From: Paludibacterium sp.
GTDB lineage: Bacteria; Pseudomonadota; Gammaproteobacteria; Burkholderiales; Chromobacteriaceae
Length of the DNA: 64,000 nucleotides
NCBI RefSeq assembly: GCF_019232825.1
Contig: NZ_JAFAND010000112.1
Span: 1 to 64,000 of the forward strand
Direction of reading: 5' to 3'
The translations under genes and the position numbers were made by a program. This document shows positions 41,684-50,297 of this stretch, piece after piece (the stretch's first letter is position 1; the number at the start of each line of letters is the position of its first letter). The notes below the pieces were generated by a model. It was given only the letters and a program-made list of their open reading frames with translations, made no database searches and was not told the origin of the DNA.

Positions 41684-43309
41684 GTGATTACCACACAGAA
41701 CATTACCATGCAGTTTGGCGCGAAACCGCTATTTGAAAAGGTTTCGGTCAAATTCGGTGAAGGCAACCGTTACGGCCTGATTGGCGCCAACGGTAGCGGC
41801 AAGTCCACTTTTATGAAAATTCTCGGCGGCGATCTGGAGCAGACCAGCGGCGAAGTCGCCATTGAAAACGGCCTGCGCCTGGGCAAATTGCGCCAAGACC
41901 AGTTTGCCTACGAAGACCAGCGCGTGATCGACGTGGTCATGATGGGGCACACCGAGATGTGGGCTGCCATGGCCGAGCGCGACGCCATCTACGCCAATCC
42001 GGAGGCCACCGAGGCCGATTACATGCATGCCGCCGAACTGGAAAGCAAGTTCGCCGAGTTTGGCGGCTATACCGCCGAGGCGCGCGCCGGCGAGCTGCTG
42101 ATGGGCGTCGGCATCCCGACCGACCAGCATGTCGGTCTGATGAGCGAAGTGGCGCCGGGCTGGAAGCTACGCGTGCTGCTGGCGCAGGCGCTGTTTGCCG
42201 ATCCGGACATCCTGTTGCTCGACGAACCGACCAACAACCTGGACATCAACACCATCCGTTGGCTGGAGCACGTGCTCAACGAGCGCAACTCGACCATGAT
42301 CATCATTTCGCACGACCGGCACTTCCTCAATTCGGTCTGCACGCACATGGCCGACTTGGATTACAACACCATCCGCATTTATCCGGGCAACTACGACGAC
42401 TACATGATCGCCTCGACCCAGGCGCGCGAACGCCAACTGGCGTCCAATGCCAAGGCCAAGGAGCGCATCCAGGAGCTGCACGAGTTTGTGGCGCGTTTCT
42501 CGGCCAACAAATCCAAGGCGCGTCAGGCGACCTCGCGCTTGAAGCAGGTCGACAAGCTCAAATCGGAGATGGTGGAAGTAAAGCCGTCTTCGCGCCAAAG
42601 CCCGTTCCTGCGTTTTGAAGTGGACGACAAGAAGAAGCTGCATCGTCAGGCCGTGGAAATTGCCGGTCTGTCCAAGTCGTTTGACAAGCCGTTGTTCAAG
42701 GATTTGAACCTGATCCTGGAGGCGGGGCAGCGCCTGGCGATCATCGGCCCCAACGGTGCCGGCAAATCGACGCTGGTCAAGTTGCTGGCCAGCGCTTACG
42801 ACGGCACGGCGGCCGATGTCACCGCGGATGCGGGCCGTATCAAGTGGGCGGAGAAGGCCGAGATCGGCTATTACCCGCAAGACCACGAGAACGATTTCGA
42901 TTCCGACCGGACGCTGTCGGAGTGGATGCGCGACTGGGCGCAAGACGGCGACGACGAGCAGGTCGTGCGCGGCACGCTCGGCCGGCTGTTGTTCTCCGGC
43001 GATGACGTGACCAAGGCGGTGCGCGTGCTGTCGGGCGGCGAGAAGGGCCGCATGCTGTATGGCAAGCTGATTCTGACCAAGCCCAATGTGCTGATCATGG
43101 ACGAGCCGACCAACCACATGGATATGGAAACCATCGAGGCGCTGAATATGGCGCTGGAGCAATACAAGGGTACGCTGATCTTTGTATCGCACGACCGCCA
43201 ATTCGTCGGCTCGCTGGCCACGCAAATTCTCGAACTCGATGGCGAGGGCGGCTATCAGTACTACATGGGTGAGTACGAGGACTATCTGGCCAGCCGTGGT
43301 CTGGAATAA
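41684..43309 (+). CDS. ybiT: ABC-F ATPase YbiT
   Basis: 541 residues, two ABC ATPase domains and no membrane domain. Walker A motifs GANGSGKST and GPNGAGKST, signatures [16 protein letters not shown] and LSGGEKGRM, Walker [12 protein letters not shown] and [11 protein letters not shown], linked by the ARF-like P-site tRNA-interaction motif region. Opening [20 protein letters not shown] and the linker [21 protein letters not shown] match YbiT rather than EttA or Uup. ABC-F proteins act on the ribosomal E-site. The start is GTG 41684 with AAGGAT upstream. An extended -10 TGCTAGAAT ends at 41634. Confidence 0.93.
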   Translation: MITTQNITMQFGAKPLFEKVSVKFGEGNRYGLIGANGSGKSTFMKILGGDLEQTSGEVAIENGLRLGKLRQDQFAYEDQRVIDVVMMGHTEMWAAMAERDAIYANPEATEADYMHAAELESKFAEFGGYTAEARAGELLMGVGIPTDQHVGLMSEVAPGWKLRVLLAQALFADPDILLLDEPTNNLDINTIRWLEHVLNERNSTMIIISHDRHFLNSVCTHMADLDYNTIRIYPGNYDDYMIASTQARERQLASNAKAKERIQELHEFVARFSANKSKARQATSRLKQVDKLKSEMVEVKPSSRQSPFLRFEVDDKKKLHRQAVEIAGLSKSFDKPLFKDLNLILEAGQRLAIIGPNGAGKSTLVKLLASAYDGTAADVTADAGRIKWAEKAEIGYYPQDHENDFDSDRTLSEWMRDWAQDGDDEQVVRGTLGRLLFSGDDVTKAVRVLSGGEKGRMLYGKLILTKPNVLIMDEPTNHMDMETIEALNMALEQYKGTLIFVSHDRQFVGSLATQILELDGEGGYQYYMGEYEDYLASRGLE

Positions 43310-43327
43310 GCCTTTGACCCACCAGGG

Positions 43328-43356
43328 AAAACGGCCGCGCTCGCGGCCGTTTTTTT
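43328..43356 (+). terminator. Terminator after ybiT
   Basis: AAAACGGCCGCG and CGCGGCCGTTTT around a two-base loop, followed by further T. A strong stem. Confidence 0.92.
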
Positions 43357-43566
43357 ATGGGCGCCGCATCATTTTTTTGCTATGCCAACGGCTTTACCCC
43401 CAGCAGAGGCTAGTCTATAGTCAGCTTACCGATTTGTGCGCTGCAATATGCGTATGGCACAAAGCCTCGGTTAACATAGCGGCTCGCATCACCATAACAA
43501 CGATCAACAGGGGGACAGTGCGGCCAGACCGTTCTGTCGGAGAAAATAGCCATAGAAGGAAGCATC

Positions 43567-44307
43567 ATGAAATTACAAGGTAAGGTATCGATCATCACCG
43601 GCGCGGCCAGCGGCATTGGCAAAGCCACCGCGGAGAAATTCGTCAAGGAAGGATCGATCGTTGCCGTGTGCGACGTCAACATCGAAGCGGCTCAGGCGCT
43701 GGCCGGCGCGTTGGAAGCAGCCGGCGGCAAGGCCGCAGCCTATCGCGTCAACGTCACCGACAAAGCCGAGATCGCCCGCATGGTGGCAGATGTGAAGGAG
43801 CGTTTTGGCCGCATCGACGTATTGGTGAATAATGCCGGCATCGTGAAAGATGCGCAGCTGATCAAAATGACGGACGAGCAGTTTGACGACGTGATCGACA
43901 TCAACCTGAAGGGGGTCTACAACTGCACCCGCGCCGTGGTCGACACCATGGCGGCGCAGGGGAGCGGCGTGATCCTCAATGCGTCGTCGGTGGTGGGCCT
44001 GTATGGCAACTTCGGTCAGACCAACTATGCCGCCACCAAGTTCGGCGTCATCGGTTTCGTCAAAACCTGGGCCAAGGAGCTGGGCAAGAAAGGCATTCGC
44101 GCCAACGCGGTGTGCCCGGGGTTTGTCGCCACGCCGATTCTGAGCGCCATGCCGGAAAAAGTGATCCAGGCCATGGAGGAACGCGTGCCGATGCGCCGCC
44201 TGGCGCAGCCGGAGGAAATCGCCAACGTCTACGCCTTCCTGGCCTCCGACGAAGCGAGCTACATCAATGGCGCGGCCATCGAGGTGACCGGCGGTCTGAC
44301 GCTGTAA
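43567..44307 (+). CDS. FabG/PhaB-like short-chain dehydrogenase
   Basis: 246 residues. SDR signature: nucleotide-binding [12 protein letters not shown], catalytic Ser in NASSVVG and YAATK (Tyr-x-x-x-Lys), followed by PGFVATPI. It resembles 3-oxoacyl-ACP reductases or acetoacetyl-CoA reductases, but the neighbours do not include fab or pha genes, so substrate is open. GAAGGAAGC precedes the ATG. Monocistronic, with its own terminator. The 210-base leader region (43357-43566) has no clear gene. Confidence 0.88.
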   Translation: MKLQGKVSIITGAASGIGKATAEKFVKEGSIVAVCDVNIEAAQALAGALEAAGGKAAAYRVNVTDKAEIARMVADVKERFGRIDVLVNNAGIVKDAQLIKMTDEQFDDVIDINLKGVYNCTRAVVDTMAAQGSGVILNASSVVGLYGNFGQTNYAATKFGVIGFVKTWAKELGKKGIRANAVCPGFVATPILSAMPEKVIQAMEERVPMRRLAQPEEIANVYAFLASDEASYINGAAIEVTGGLTL

Positions 44308-44324
44308 GGCGGTGCGGTGCAAAG

Positions 44325-44357
44325 AAAAAAGCGCGGAAGAGGTTTCCGCGCTTTTTT
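44325..44357. terminator. Terminator after the SDR gene
   Basis: AAAAAAGCGCGGAA and TTCCGCGCTTTTTT: perfect 14-bp stem with T runs; likely shared with the convergent cysB gene. Confidence 0.93.
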
Positions 44358-44396
44358 GTTCGGAACTCAGTGGCAAATAGCTTGTTCGGCGGGGCC

Positions 44397-45353
44397 TTAA
44401 CCCTCTTCGTCCTGCTCGTCGTCATGTGCGCTGGCCAGCAGCGCGGTCTCGACCTCGCGCCGGTGCAGATGCGGCGCGAACAACTCGATGAAGGTGTAGG
44501 CGAAACCGCGGAGATAGGCATCGCGGCGGATGCCGATCTTGGTGGTCGACGGTTCGAACAGATGGCTGGCGTCGATGATGCGCAGCCCCCTGTCGCGTTC
44601 GGGCTCGAATGCCATGGTGGCGATGATGCCGATGCCCAGCCCCAATCCGACATAGGTTTTGATCACGTCGGTGTCGATGGCCGTCAGCGTTACCGTCGGG
44701 TTGAGATTCTGATTGGCGAAGGCCTTGTTGATCTTGGATCGGCCGGTAAAGGCGAAGTCGTAGGTGATGATCGGGTAGCGGGCGATATCCTGCAGCGTGA
44801 TCGGATGGTCGAGCGCCAACAGCGGGTGATCGTCCGGAACCACGACGCCACGGTTCCATTCGTAGCACGGCAGCATCGCCAATTCCTTGAACAAGGCGAT
44901 GCCCTCGGTGGCAATGGCCAAATCGGCCTCGCCGCTGATGACCATGTCGCAGATCTGTGTCGGGCTGCCCTGCTTGATCGACAAACGCACTCCCGGATAG
45001 CGCTGCATGAAGGCGGTGATGGTCGCCGGCAGCGCATAGCGCGCTTGCGTGTGAGTGGTGGCGACGGTCAGCGAGCCTTCGGCCTCGCGCGAAAATTCGT
45101 CGCCCACGCGCTTTAGATTTTGTGCTTCGCGCAGGATGCGCTCGGAGATTTTCAGCACCTCTTTGCCCGGGTCCGACACCGCCACGACGCGCTTGCCGTT
45201 GCGGATGAAAATTTGAATGCCGAGCTCGTCTTCCAGTAGGCGGATCTGTTTGCTGATGCCGGGCTGCGAGGTATGGAGTTTCTCGGCGGCTTCGGATACG
45301 TTCAGACCCTGTTTGGCCACTTCAACCAGATAGCGGAGCTGCTGCAGCTTCAT
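44397..45353 (-). CDS. cysB: LysR-type regulator CysB
   Basis: 318 residues. N-terminal winged helix (MKLQQLRYLVEVAKQGLNVS, LHTSQPGISKQIRLLEDELG) and an effector domain with the CysB-typical TTHTQARYALP and QGSPTQICDMV motifs, which bind N-acetylserine. CysB activates sulfate assimilation when sulfur is short. It is divergent from cysH-cysI-DUF934; the 116-base AT-rich gap (45354-45469) should contain CysB sites and both promoters. GGCGCCTCC lies in front of its ATG. Confidence 0.95.
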   Translation of the reverse strand: MKLQQLRYLVEVAKQGLNVSEAAEKLHTSQPGISKQIRLLEDELGIQIFIRNGKRVVAVSDPGKEVLKISERILREAQNLKRVGDEFSREAEGSLTVATTHTQARYALPATITAFMQRYPGVRLSIKQGSPTQICDMVISGEADLAIATEGIALFKELAMLPCYEWNRGVVVPDDHPLLALDHPITLQDIARYPIITYDFAFTGRSKINKAFANQNLNPTVTLTAIDTDVIKTYVGLGLGIGIIATMAFEPERDRGLRIIDASHLFEPSTTKIGIRRDAYLRGFAYTFIELFAPHLHRREVETALLASAHDDEQDEEG

Positions 45354-45469
45354 GCGGGAGGCGCCTTGTTTGTTAAAACTAAGAGTAATTAAATACTAAC
45401 ACAATATTCTTTTAGGTTCGTAGGTCATTTGGGTAGCATTCATCAGTAATATAAGGAACGAATTTCACC

Positions 45470-46162
45470 ATGAATGACGAACAACGGCTGGAGGCGACGC
45501 GCGACCGGCTTCAAGACATCCATGCACGTTATGGCGCCGTGGTGTTGGCCAACAGCCTGGGTGCCGAGGATATGGTGCTCACCGATTTGACCGCCCGGCT
45601 GGGGTTGCCTTTCGGCGTCTTTTGCCTGGATACCGGGCGCCTGCCGTCCGAGACCTACGACTTGCTCGACCGGTTGCCCGAGCACTACCCGGCGCTGACG
45701 CTTAGCGTGTATTACCCCGATGCCGAGGCGTTGGCGGCCTGGGTCGGCCAGCATGGCGTCAATGCCTTTTATCGCGGCGTCGAACTGCGGCAGGCCTGCT
45801 GTCACCTGCGCAAGGTCGAGCCGTTGGCCCGCGCGCTCGCGGGCCAGCAGGCCTGGATCACCGGCATGCGCCGCGAGCAGTCGAGCACGCGCAGCGAATT
45901 GCCGTTCGAGGCGTTCGATGACGACCATGGTTTGATGAAATTCAACCCGTTGGCCGACTGGCAAGAAGCCGACGTCTGGCGGTATATACGCGAACACCAG
46001 GTGCCGTACAACGCGCTGCACGACAAACACTACCCCTCCATCGGCTGCGCGCCCTGTACGCGAGCGATCGCCGTCGGCGAGGATCTGCGCGCCGGCCGCT
46101 GGTGGTGGGAAAACCCCGAAACCAAGGAATGCGGCTTGCACGTGCGCATCCCCCAGGGCTGA
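45470..46162 (+). CDS. cysH: Assimilatory adenylyl-sulfate (APS) reductase CysH
   Basis: 230 residues. The CC pair (QACCHLRK, residues about 109-110) and CAPC (GCAPCTRAI, near 190) form the four-cysteine [4Fe-4S] site that marks APS reductases; the C-terminal ECGLH holds the catalytic Cys. E. coli-type PAPS reductases lack the CC/CxxC set. Reduces APS to sulfite with thioredoxin. Start of a cysH-cysI-DUF934 operon; the intergenic gap to cysI is three bases. Confidence 0.94.
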   Translation: MNDEQRLEATRDRLQDIHARYGAVVLANSLGAEDMVLTDLTARLGLPFGVFCLDTGRLPSETYDLLDRLPEHYPALTLSVYYPDAEALAAWVGQHGVNAFYRGVELRQACCHLRKVEPLARALAGQQAWITGMRREQSSTRSELPFEAFDDDHGLMKFNPLADWQEADVWRYIREHQVPYNALHDKHYPSIGCAPCTRAIAVGEDLRAGRWWWENPETKECGLHVRIPQG

Positions 46163-46165
46163 GCC

Positions 46166-47818
46166 ATGTATCAATACGATGAAATCGACCAGCGCATCGT
46201 CGACGAGCGGGTCGCGCAGTTCCGCGATCAAACCGAGCGCTTTCTGGCCGGCGGTCTGAGCGAGGACGAGTTCCGTCCGCTGCGGCTGATGAACGGCCTC
46301 TATGTCCAACGCCATTCGCCGATGCTGCGCGTGGCCATTCCCTACGGCATGCTGGCGGCGCGTCAATTGCGCAAGCTGGCCGAGATCGCTCGTCGTTTCG
46401 ACCGGGGTTATGGCCATTTCACCACGCGGCAAAACATGCAGTTCAACTGGGTCCGTTTGGAGCAGGTGCCGGACATTCTGGCTGAACTTGCCACGGTGCA
46501 GATGCATGCGATCCAGACTTCCGGCAATTGCGTGCGCAACACCACCACGGACGCTTTTGCCGGCCTGGCGGCGGACGAGGCGGTCGATCCGCGCCCCTGG
46601 TGCGAGATCATCCGTCAATGGAGCACGCTGCACCCGGAGTTCGCCTTCTTGCCGCGCAAATTCAAAATCGCGGTATCCGGCAGTGCCGAAGACCGCGCCG
46701 CCACGCTGGTGCACGATATCGGCTTGACCGCTTATCGCAGCCCGGCGGGGGAGGTCGGTTTTCAAGTGGCCATCGGCGGCGGCTTGGGCCGCACGCCGAT
46801 TGTCGGCGACGTCATCAAGCCGTTTTTGCCGGCGCGGCACCTGTTGACCTATCTGGACGCCGTGCTGCGCATCTACAACCGCTTCGGCAGGCGCGACAAT
46901 AAATACAAGGCGCGCATCAAGATCCTGGTCAAGGCGATGACGCCGGAAGGCTTCGCCGCCAAGGTCGAGGACGAATGGCTGCACTTGAAGGACGGTCCGT
47001 CGACGCTGACCGACGCGCACGTGCGCCATTACGCCGATTTCTTCACGGCGCCGGCCTACGGCGCCGCGGATGCCGGCGAACTGGCCGCGCGCCGCGCCGA
47101 GGACCGTGCCTTCGACCGCTGGGTCGAGCGCAATACCCGGGCGCAGCGCCAGGCGGGATACCGTAGCGTGATCCTGTCGCTGAAGAAAACCGGTGTGCCG
47201 CCGGGCGACATCACCGCCGAGCAGATGGAGGCCGTGGCCGACTGGTCCGAGCGTTTCGCCTTCGGCGAGGTCCGTGTGGCGCATGAGCAGAACCTGATCC
47301 TGCCCGACGTGCCGGAGCGCGATCTGTACGCCGTCTGGCAGCTGGCGCGCGCCCAGGGGTTCGCCACGCCGAACATCGGCTTGCTGACCGACATCATCTG
47401 CTGTCCCGGCGGCGACTTTTGCGCGCTGGCCAACGCCAAGTCGATTCCGGTTGCCGAGGCCATTCAGCGGCGGTTCGAGGATTTGGACTATTTATATGAC
47501 CTCGGACACATTCAATTGAATATGTCCGGTTGCATGAACGCCTGCGGCCACCACCATATCGGCAATATCGGCATTCTGGGCGTCGATAAGAATGGCGAGG
47601 AGTGGTACCAGATTCTGCTCGGCGGCAGCCAAGGCAACCAGGCCGCGATTGGCAAGGTGATTGGGCCGTCGTTCGCGCGCGCGGTCATTCCCGACGTGAT
47701 CGAACAAATCCTGCAGGTGTTCATTGAGCGCCGCCTGCCGGACGAATCCTTCCTCGATGCCGTGCGCCGGCTTGGCATCGATCCCTTCAAGGAGCAAGTC
47801 TATGCGCAACATCATTGA
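46166..47818 (+). CDS. cysI: Sulfite reductase hemoprotein CysI
   Basis: 550 residues. Siroheme/[4Fe-4S] protein with two ferrodoxin-like repeats (RGYGHFTTRQNMQFNW; FGEVRVAHEQNLILPD) and the cluster cysteines in CCPGGDFC (about 412-419) and NMSGCMNACGHHH (about 452-464). Reduces sulfite to sulfide. No cysJ flavoprotein is in the window, so the electron donor is unknown and could be a ferredoxin. Its 3' end overlaps the DUF934 gene by 17 bases. Confidence 0.94.
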   Translation: MYQYDEIDQRIVDERVAQFRDQTERFLAGGLSEDEFRPLRLMNGLYVQRHSPMLRVAIPYGMLAARQLRKLAEIARRFDRGYGHFTTRQNMQFNWVRLEQVPDILAELATVQMHAIQTSGNCVRNTTTDAFAGLAADEAVDPRPWCEIIRQWSTLHPEFAFLPRKFKIAVSGSAEDRAATLVHDIGLTAYRSPAGEVGFQVAIGGGLGRTPIVGDVIKPFLPARHLLTYLDAVLRIYNRFGRRDNKYKARIKILVKAMTPEGFAAKVEDEWLHLKDGPSTLTDAHVRHYADFFTAPAYGAADAGELAARRAEDRAFDRWVERNTRAQRQAGYRSVILSLKKTGVPPGDITAEQMEAVADWSERFAFGEVRVAHEQNLILPDVPERDLYAVWQLARAQGFATPNIGLLTDIICCPGGDFCALANAKSIPVAEAIQRRFEDLDYLYDLGHIQLNMSGCMNACGHHHIGNIGILGVDKNGEEWYQILLGGSQGNQAAIGKVIGPSFARAVIPDVIEQILQVFIERRLPDESFLDAVRRLGIDPFKEQVYAQHH

Positions 47819-48314
47819 CCGCGGCGGCGTGCGCGACGATGGCTGGCTGCTGCTGCGGCCGGATGACGCGGGCGCACTGCCCCCGTATGCGGATGACGCG
47901 GACGTGATCGTGCCGTTGACGCATTGGATCGCCGAGCGGGGGCGGTTTGCCTCCCGGCTGGGCAGGACGGCGGTCTGGCTCGGCGCCGACGCCGATCCGG
48001 CGGCGTTGCAGACGGAATTGAACCTGTTAACGCTTGTTGCTATTGACTTTCCCAGCTTTACCGATGGACGGGGCTATAGCAGCGCTAGATTGTTGCGCGA
48101 ACGATACAATTATGCCGGGGAGCTAAGGGCGATCGGGGACGTGTGGCATGACCAGCTGCAGGCACTCTGGCTCGTGGGCTTTGATAGCTTCGAAATCAAA
48201 TCTGGCAAGCCTTTGCCTACCAATGCAAACCTGGTGCGCCCCTTTAGCGAGCACTACCAATCGAGCTTTCGCCAGCCGCAGCCGCTGTTTCGTCGGCGCA
48301 TCAATGTCCGCTGA
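47802..48314 (+). CDS. DUF934 protein of the sulfate-assimilation operon
   Basis: 170 residues, DUF934 family. Starts MRNIIDRGGVRDDGWLLLRP, with VIVPLTHWIAERGRFASRLGR, VAIDFPSFTDGRGYSSARLLR and GFDSFEIKSG. The family is almost always found next to cysI or cysH in proteobacteria and is presumed to help sulfite reductase assembly or electron delivery, but a function has not been shown to my knowledge. It overlaps cysI by 17 bases, which fits translational coupling. Confidence 0.88.
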   Translation: MRNIIDRGGVRDDGWLLLRPDDAGALPPYADDADVIVPLTHWIAERGRFASRLGRTAVWLGADADPAALQTELNLLTLVAIDFPSFTDGRGYSSARLLRERYNYAGELRAIGDVWHDQLQALWLVGFDSFEIKSGKPLPTNANLVRPFSEHYQSSFRQPQPLFRRRINVR

Positions 48315-48407
48315 AGTGTTGTAAATTTGTTACAATACTTGTGCGATAGGGGCAGACGAAGTAGGTTCATGAGCGACGGCTTGGTTTTTTTTGCCTCGGC
48401 GGGGCTG

Positions 48408-48436
48408 TTGACACGGGGTAGCCTGATTCCTATAGT
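48408..48436 (+). promoter_or_regulatory. Strong sigma-70 promoter of the OmpA-like gene
   Basis: TTGACA (48408-48413), exactly 17 bases, TATAGT (48431-48436). It predicts a start near 48443 and a leader of about 110 bases, with GAGGGA ahead of the ATG. Upstream at 48319-48336 lies TTGTAA-ATTTG-TTACAA, a possible operator. Confidence 0.9.
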
Positions 48437-48555
48437 GCCGGTTAACTGCATAAACACAGCCGAAGCAAGAATCTGTTGTTTGCAGCCAAGCTTTACCTTG
48501 TGAGCCCCTGTACCTCACGCATGGGCTTGTAATCAGATAAGAAAGAGGGAAAAAC

Positions 48556-49209
48556 ATGACTAAACAGCTGAAACTGAGCGCTCTGGTCGCTGCTCTGCTG
48601 ATTTCCGCTAGCGCCTTCGCGGACAAGCCGGGCTATGCGGTGGACCAATCGACCGACGCCGTTGCCCGTGACAGCTACAACGAATGCTGGCATTCCGGTT
48701 ACTTCGACAAGGCTACCCAAGGTCTGGTCGAGTGCGGCGACAAGGCAGCTGCCGCTCCGGTAGCGAGCGCGCCGGCGGCCGAACCGACCGTTACCCATGA
48801 GAAAGTAACGCTGTCGGCGAAGGTTCTGTTCGCTTTCGACAAGGCTGTTCTGCGTCCGGAAGCCAAGGATGTGCTGGACCCGCTGGTTAACCGCCTGAAG
48901 GGCGATGCAAACCTGAAGGGTGTTGCCATCAATGGTTACACCGACTTCCTGGGTTCGGAAAAGTACAACCTGACCCTGTCGCAAAAGCGTGCTGACGCCG
49001 TTAAGGACTACTTCGTGGCCGGTGGCGTACCGAGCGACAAGGTGGTTGCCGTAGGCCAAGGCCCGGCGAACGCTTCGATGACCGAAGAGTGCACCGCCAA
49101 GTTCAAGTACAAGAAGGCGCATCGCGCTTCGGCCGCTCTGAAGAGCTGCCTGGAACCGGATCGCCGTGTTGAACTGGTGATCGACACCGTTCAAGCCACC
49201 AGCAAGTAA
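48556..49209 (+). CDS. OmpA-family (RmpM-like) envelope protein
   Basis: 217 residues: signal peptide (KLSALVAALLISASAFA), a short N-terminal region (YNECWHSGYFDKAT), an Ala/Pro hinge (AAAAPVASAPAAEPT), and a C-terminal OmpA peptidoglycan-binding domain (FDKAVLRPEAKDVLDPLV, GYTDFLGSEKYNLTLSQKRA, NASMTEE, EPDRRVELVI). There is no OmpA beta-barrel, which matches Neisseria RmpM (class 4) architecture, a periplasmic protein that ties porins to peptidoglycan. A strong promoter and long leader imply high expression. Two loop cysteines (CTAK, KSCLE) likely form a disulfide. Confidence 0.92.
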   Translation: MTKQLKLSALVAALLISASAFADKPGYAVDQSTDAVARDSYNECWHSGYFDKATQGLVECGDKAAAAPVASAPAAEPTVTHEKVTLSAKVLFAFDKAVLRPEAKDVLDPLVNRLKGDANLKGVAINGYTDFLGSEKYNLTLSQKRADAVKDYFVAGGVPSDKVVAVGQGPANASMTEECTAKFKYKKAHRASAALKSCLEPDRRVELVIDTVQATSK

Positions 49210-49229
49210 TCGGCCTCGCCGTTTACTCG

Positions 49230-49266
49230 AACCGCCTGCCACATGCGTGGCCGGCGGTTTTGTTTT
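49230..49266 (+). terminator. Terminator after the OmpA-like gene
   Basis: AACCGCCTGCCAC, loop ATGC, GTGGCCGGCGGTT with one mismatch, followed by TTGTTTT. Confidence 0.88.
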
Positions 49267-49365
49267 ATATCCCGCGCCCACCGGGCCCTGGCAGAGGCGA
49301 TCTGGACGCTCGCTAGGACTGGCGGCTACAATCAGACGTTTCAGTATGCAATCAGACCCCCGCTC

Positions 49366-50286
49366 ATGCAGGTATTTTTTGGAAACCCACGCCGCTTTGC
49401 CTTGTCCCCGTGCGCGTTGACCATCGGCAACTTCGACGGCGTGCATCGCGGCCATCAGCGGATGTTGGAACGGCTACGCAGCGAAGCGGATTCCCGGCAA
49501 TTGCCCGCCGCGTTGTTGACGTTCGAGCCGCATCCGCGTGAGTTCTTTGCCCGCGGCGAGCCGACGGCACGCTTGTCGACGCTGCGCGACAAGCTGGCGT
49601 TCTTGCGCGAGTCCGGTCTGATCGACTACGTTTTCGTATTCCGCTTCAATCACGGTTTTTCCGGCATGTCGGCGCAGGATTTCATGCAGCACGTCTTGCG
49701 TGACGCGCTGCAGGCCCGTTATCTGCTCATTGGCGACGACTTTCAGTTCGGCGCGGGCCGTCGCGGCGATTTTGCTATGCTGTCCTCCGCGCCATGGCTC
49801 GTCACCGAGGCGATGCCCTCGGTGCTGGTGGAAGGCGAGCGGGCATCGAGTTCGCTCGTGCGCGACCGCTTGGCGGCCGGGGATTTGCAGGGGGCCGCGA
49901 CGCTGCTGGGGCGCACCTATCAGTTGTCCGGCCGGGTCGTGCACGGCAAGAAGCTAGGCCGGACCATCGGTTTCCCCACGGCCAATGTGCATTTGCCTCA
50001 CCGCAAGCCGGCGCTGTCCGGCGTGTTCGTGGTCGAGGCCGATACCCCGGCGGGCCGCTTTGGCGGCGTGGCGAGCCTGGGGCGCAACCCGACGGTAAGC
50101 CAAACGCAGGATTACAAGCTGGAAGTCCACTTATTTGATTTTGCCGGCGATTTGTACGGTCGCCGCATCGTGGTACGTTTTCTAAAAAAACTGCGCGACG
50201 AAGCGCGCTATGATGACCTTTCCGCATTGGTGGCCCAAATTGAACGTGACGCCGCCGAAGCCCAAACCTATTTGACCAGTTTGTAA
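49366..50286 (+). CDS. ribF: Bifunctional riboflavin kinase / FAD synthetase RibF
   Basis: 306 residues. FAD synthetase domain with [18 protein letters not shown] (nucleotidyltransferase HxGH type) and the kinase domain with [13 protein letters not shown] and LGRNPTV. Produces FMN and FAD from riboflavin; the same end product is sensed by the riboswitch on ribB (12953-13098). First gene of ribF-ileS-lspA-ispH, a standard order. ATG 49366 is chosen; upstream extension of the frame is not homologous. A weak -10 TACAAT lies at 49327-49332. Confidence 0.96.
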   Translation: MQVFFGNPRRFALSPCALTIGNFDGVHRGHQRMLERLRSEADSRQLPAALLTFEPHPREFFARGEPTARLSTLRDKLAFLRESGLIDYVFVFRFNHGFSGMSAQDFMQHVLRDALQARYLLIGDDFQFGAGRRGDFAMLSSAPWLVTEAMPSVLVEGERASSSLVRDRLAAGDLQGAATLLGRTYQLSGRVVHGKKLGRTIGFPTANVHLPHRKPALSGVFVVEADTPAGRFGGVASLGRNPTVSQTQDYKLEVHLFDFAGDLYGRRIVVRFLKKLRDEARYDDLSALVAQIERDAAEAQTYLTSL

Positions 50287-50297
50287 CGAGATCAGGC

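Noticed and set aside
45443-47284. A 613-codon minus-strand frame over cysH-cysI
   Set aside because: Antisense to two well-marked Fe-S enzymes; no ribosome-binding site and no recognisable domain.
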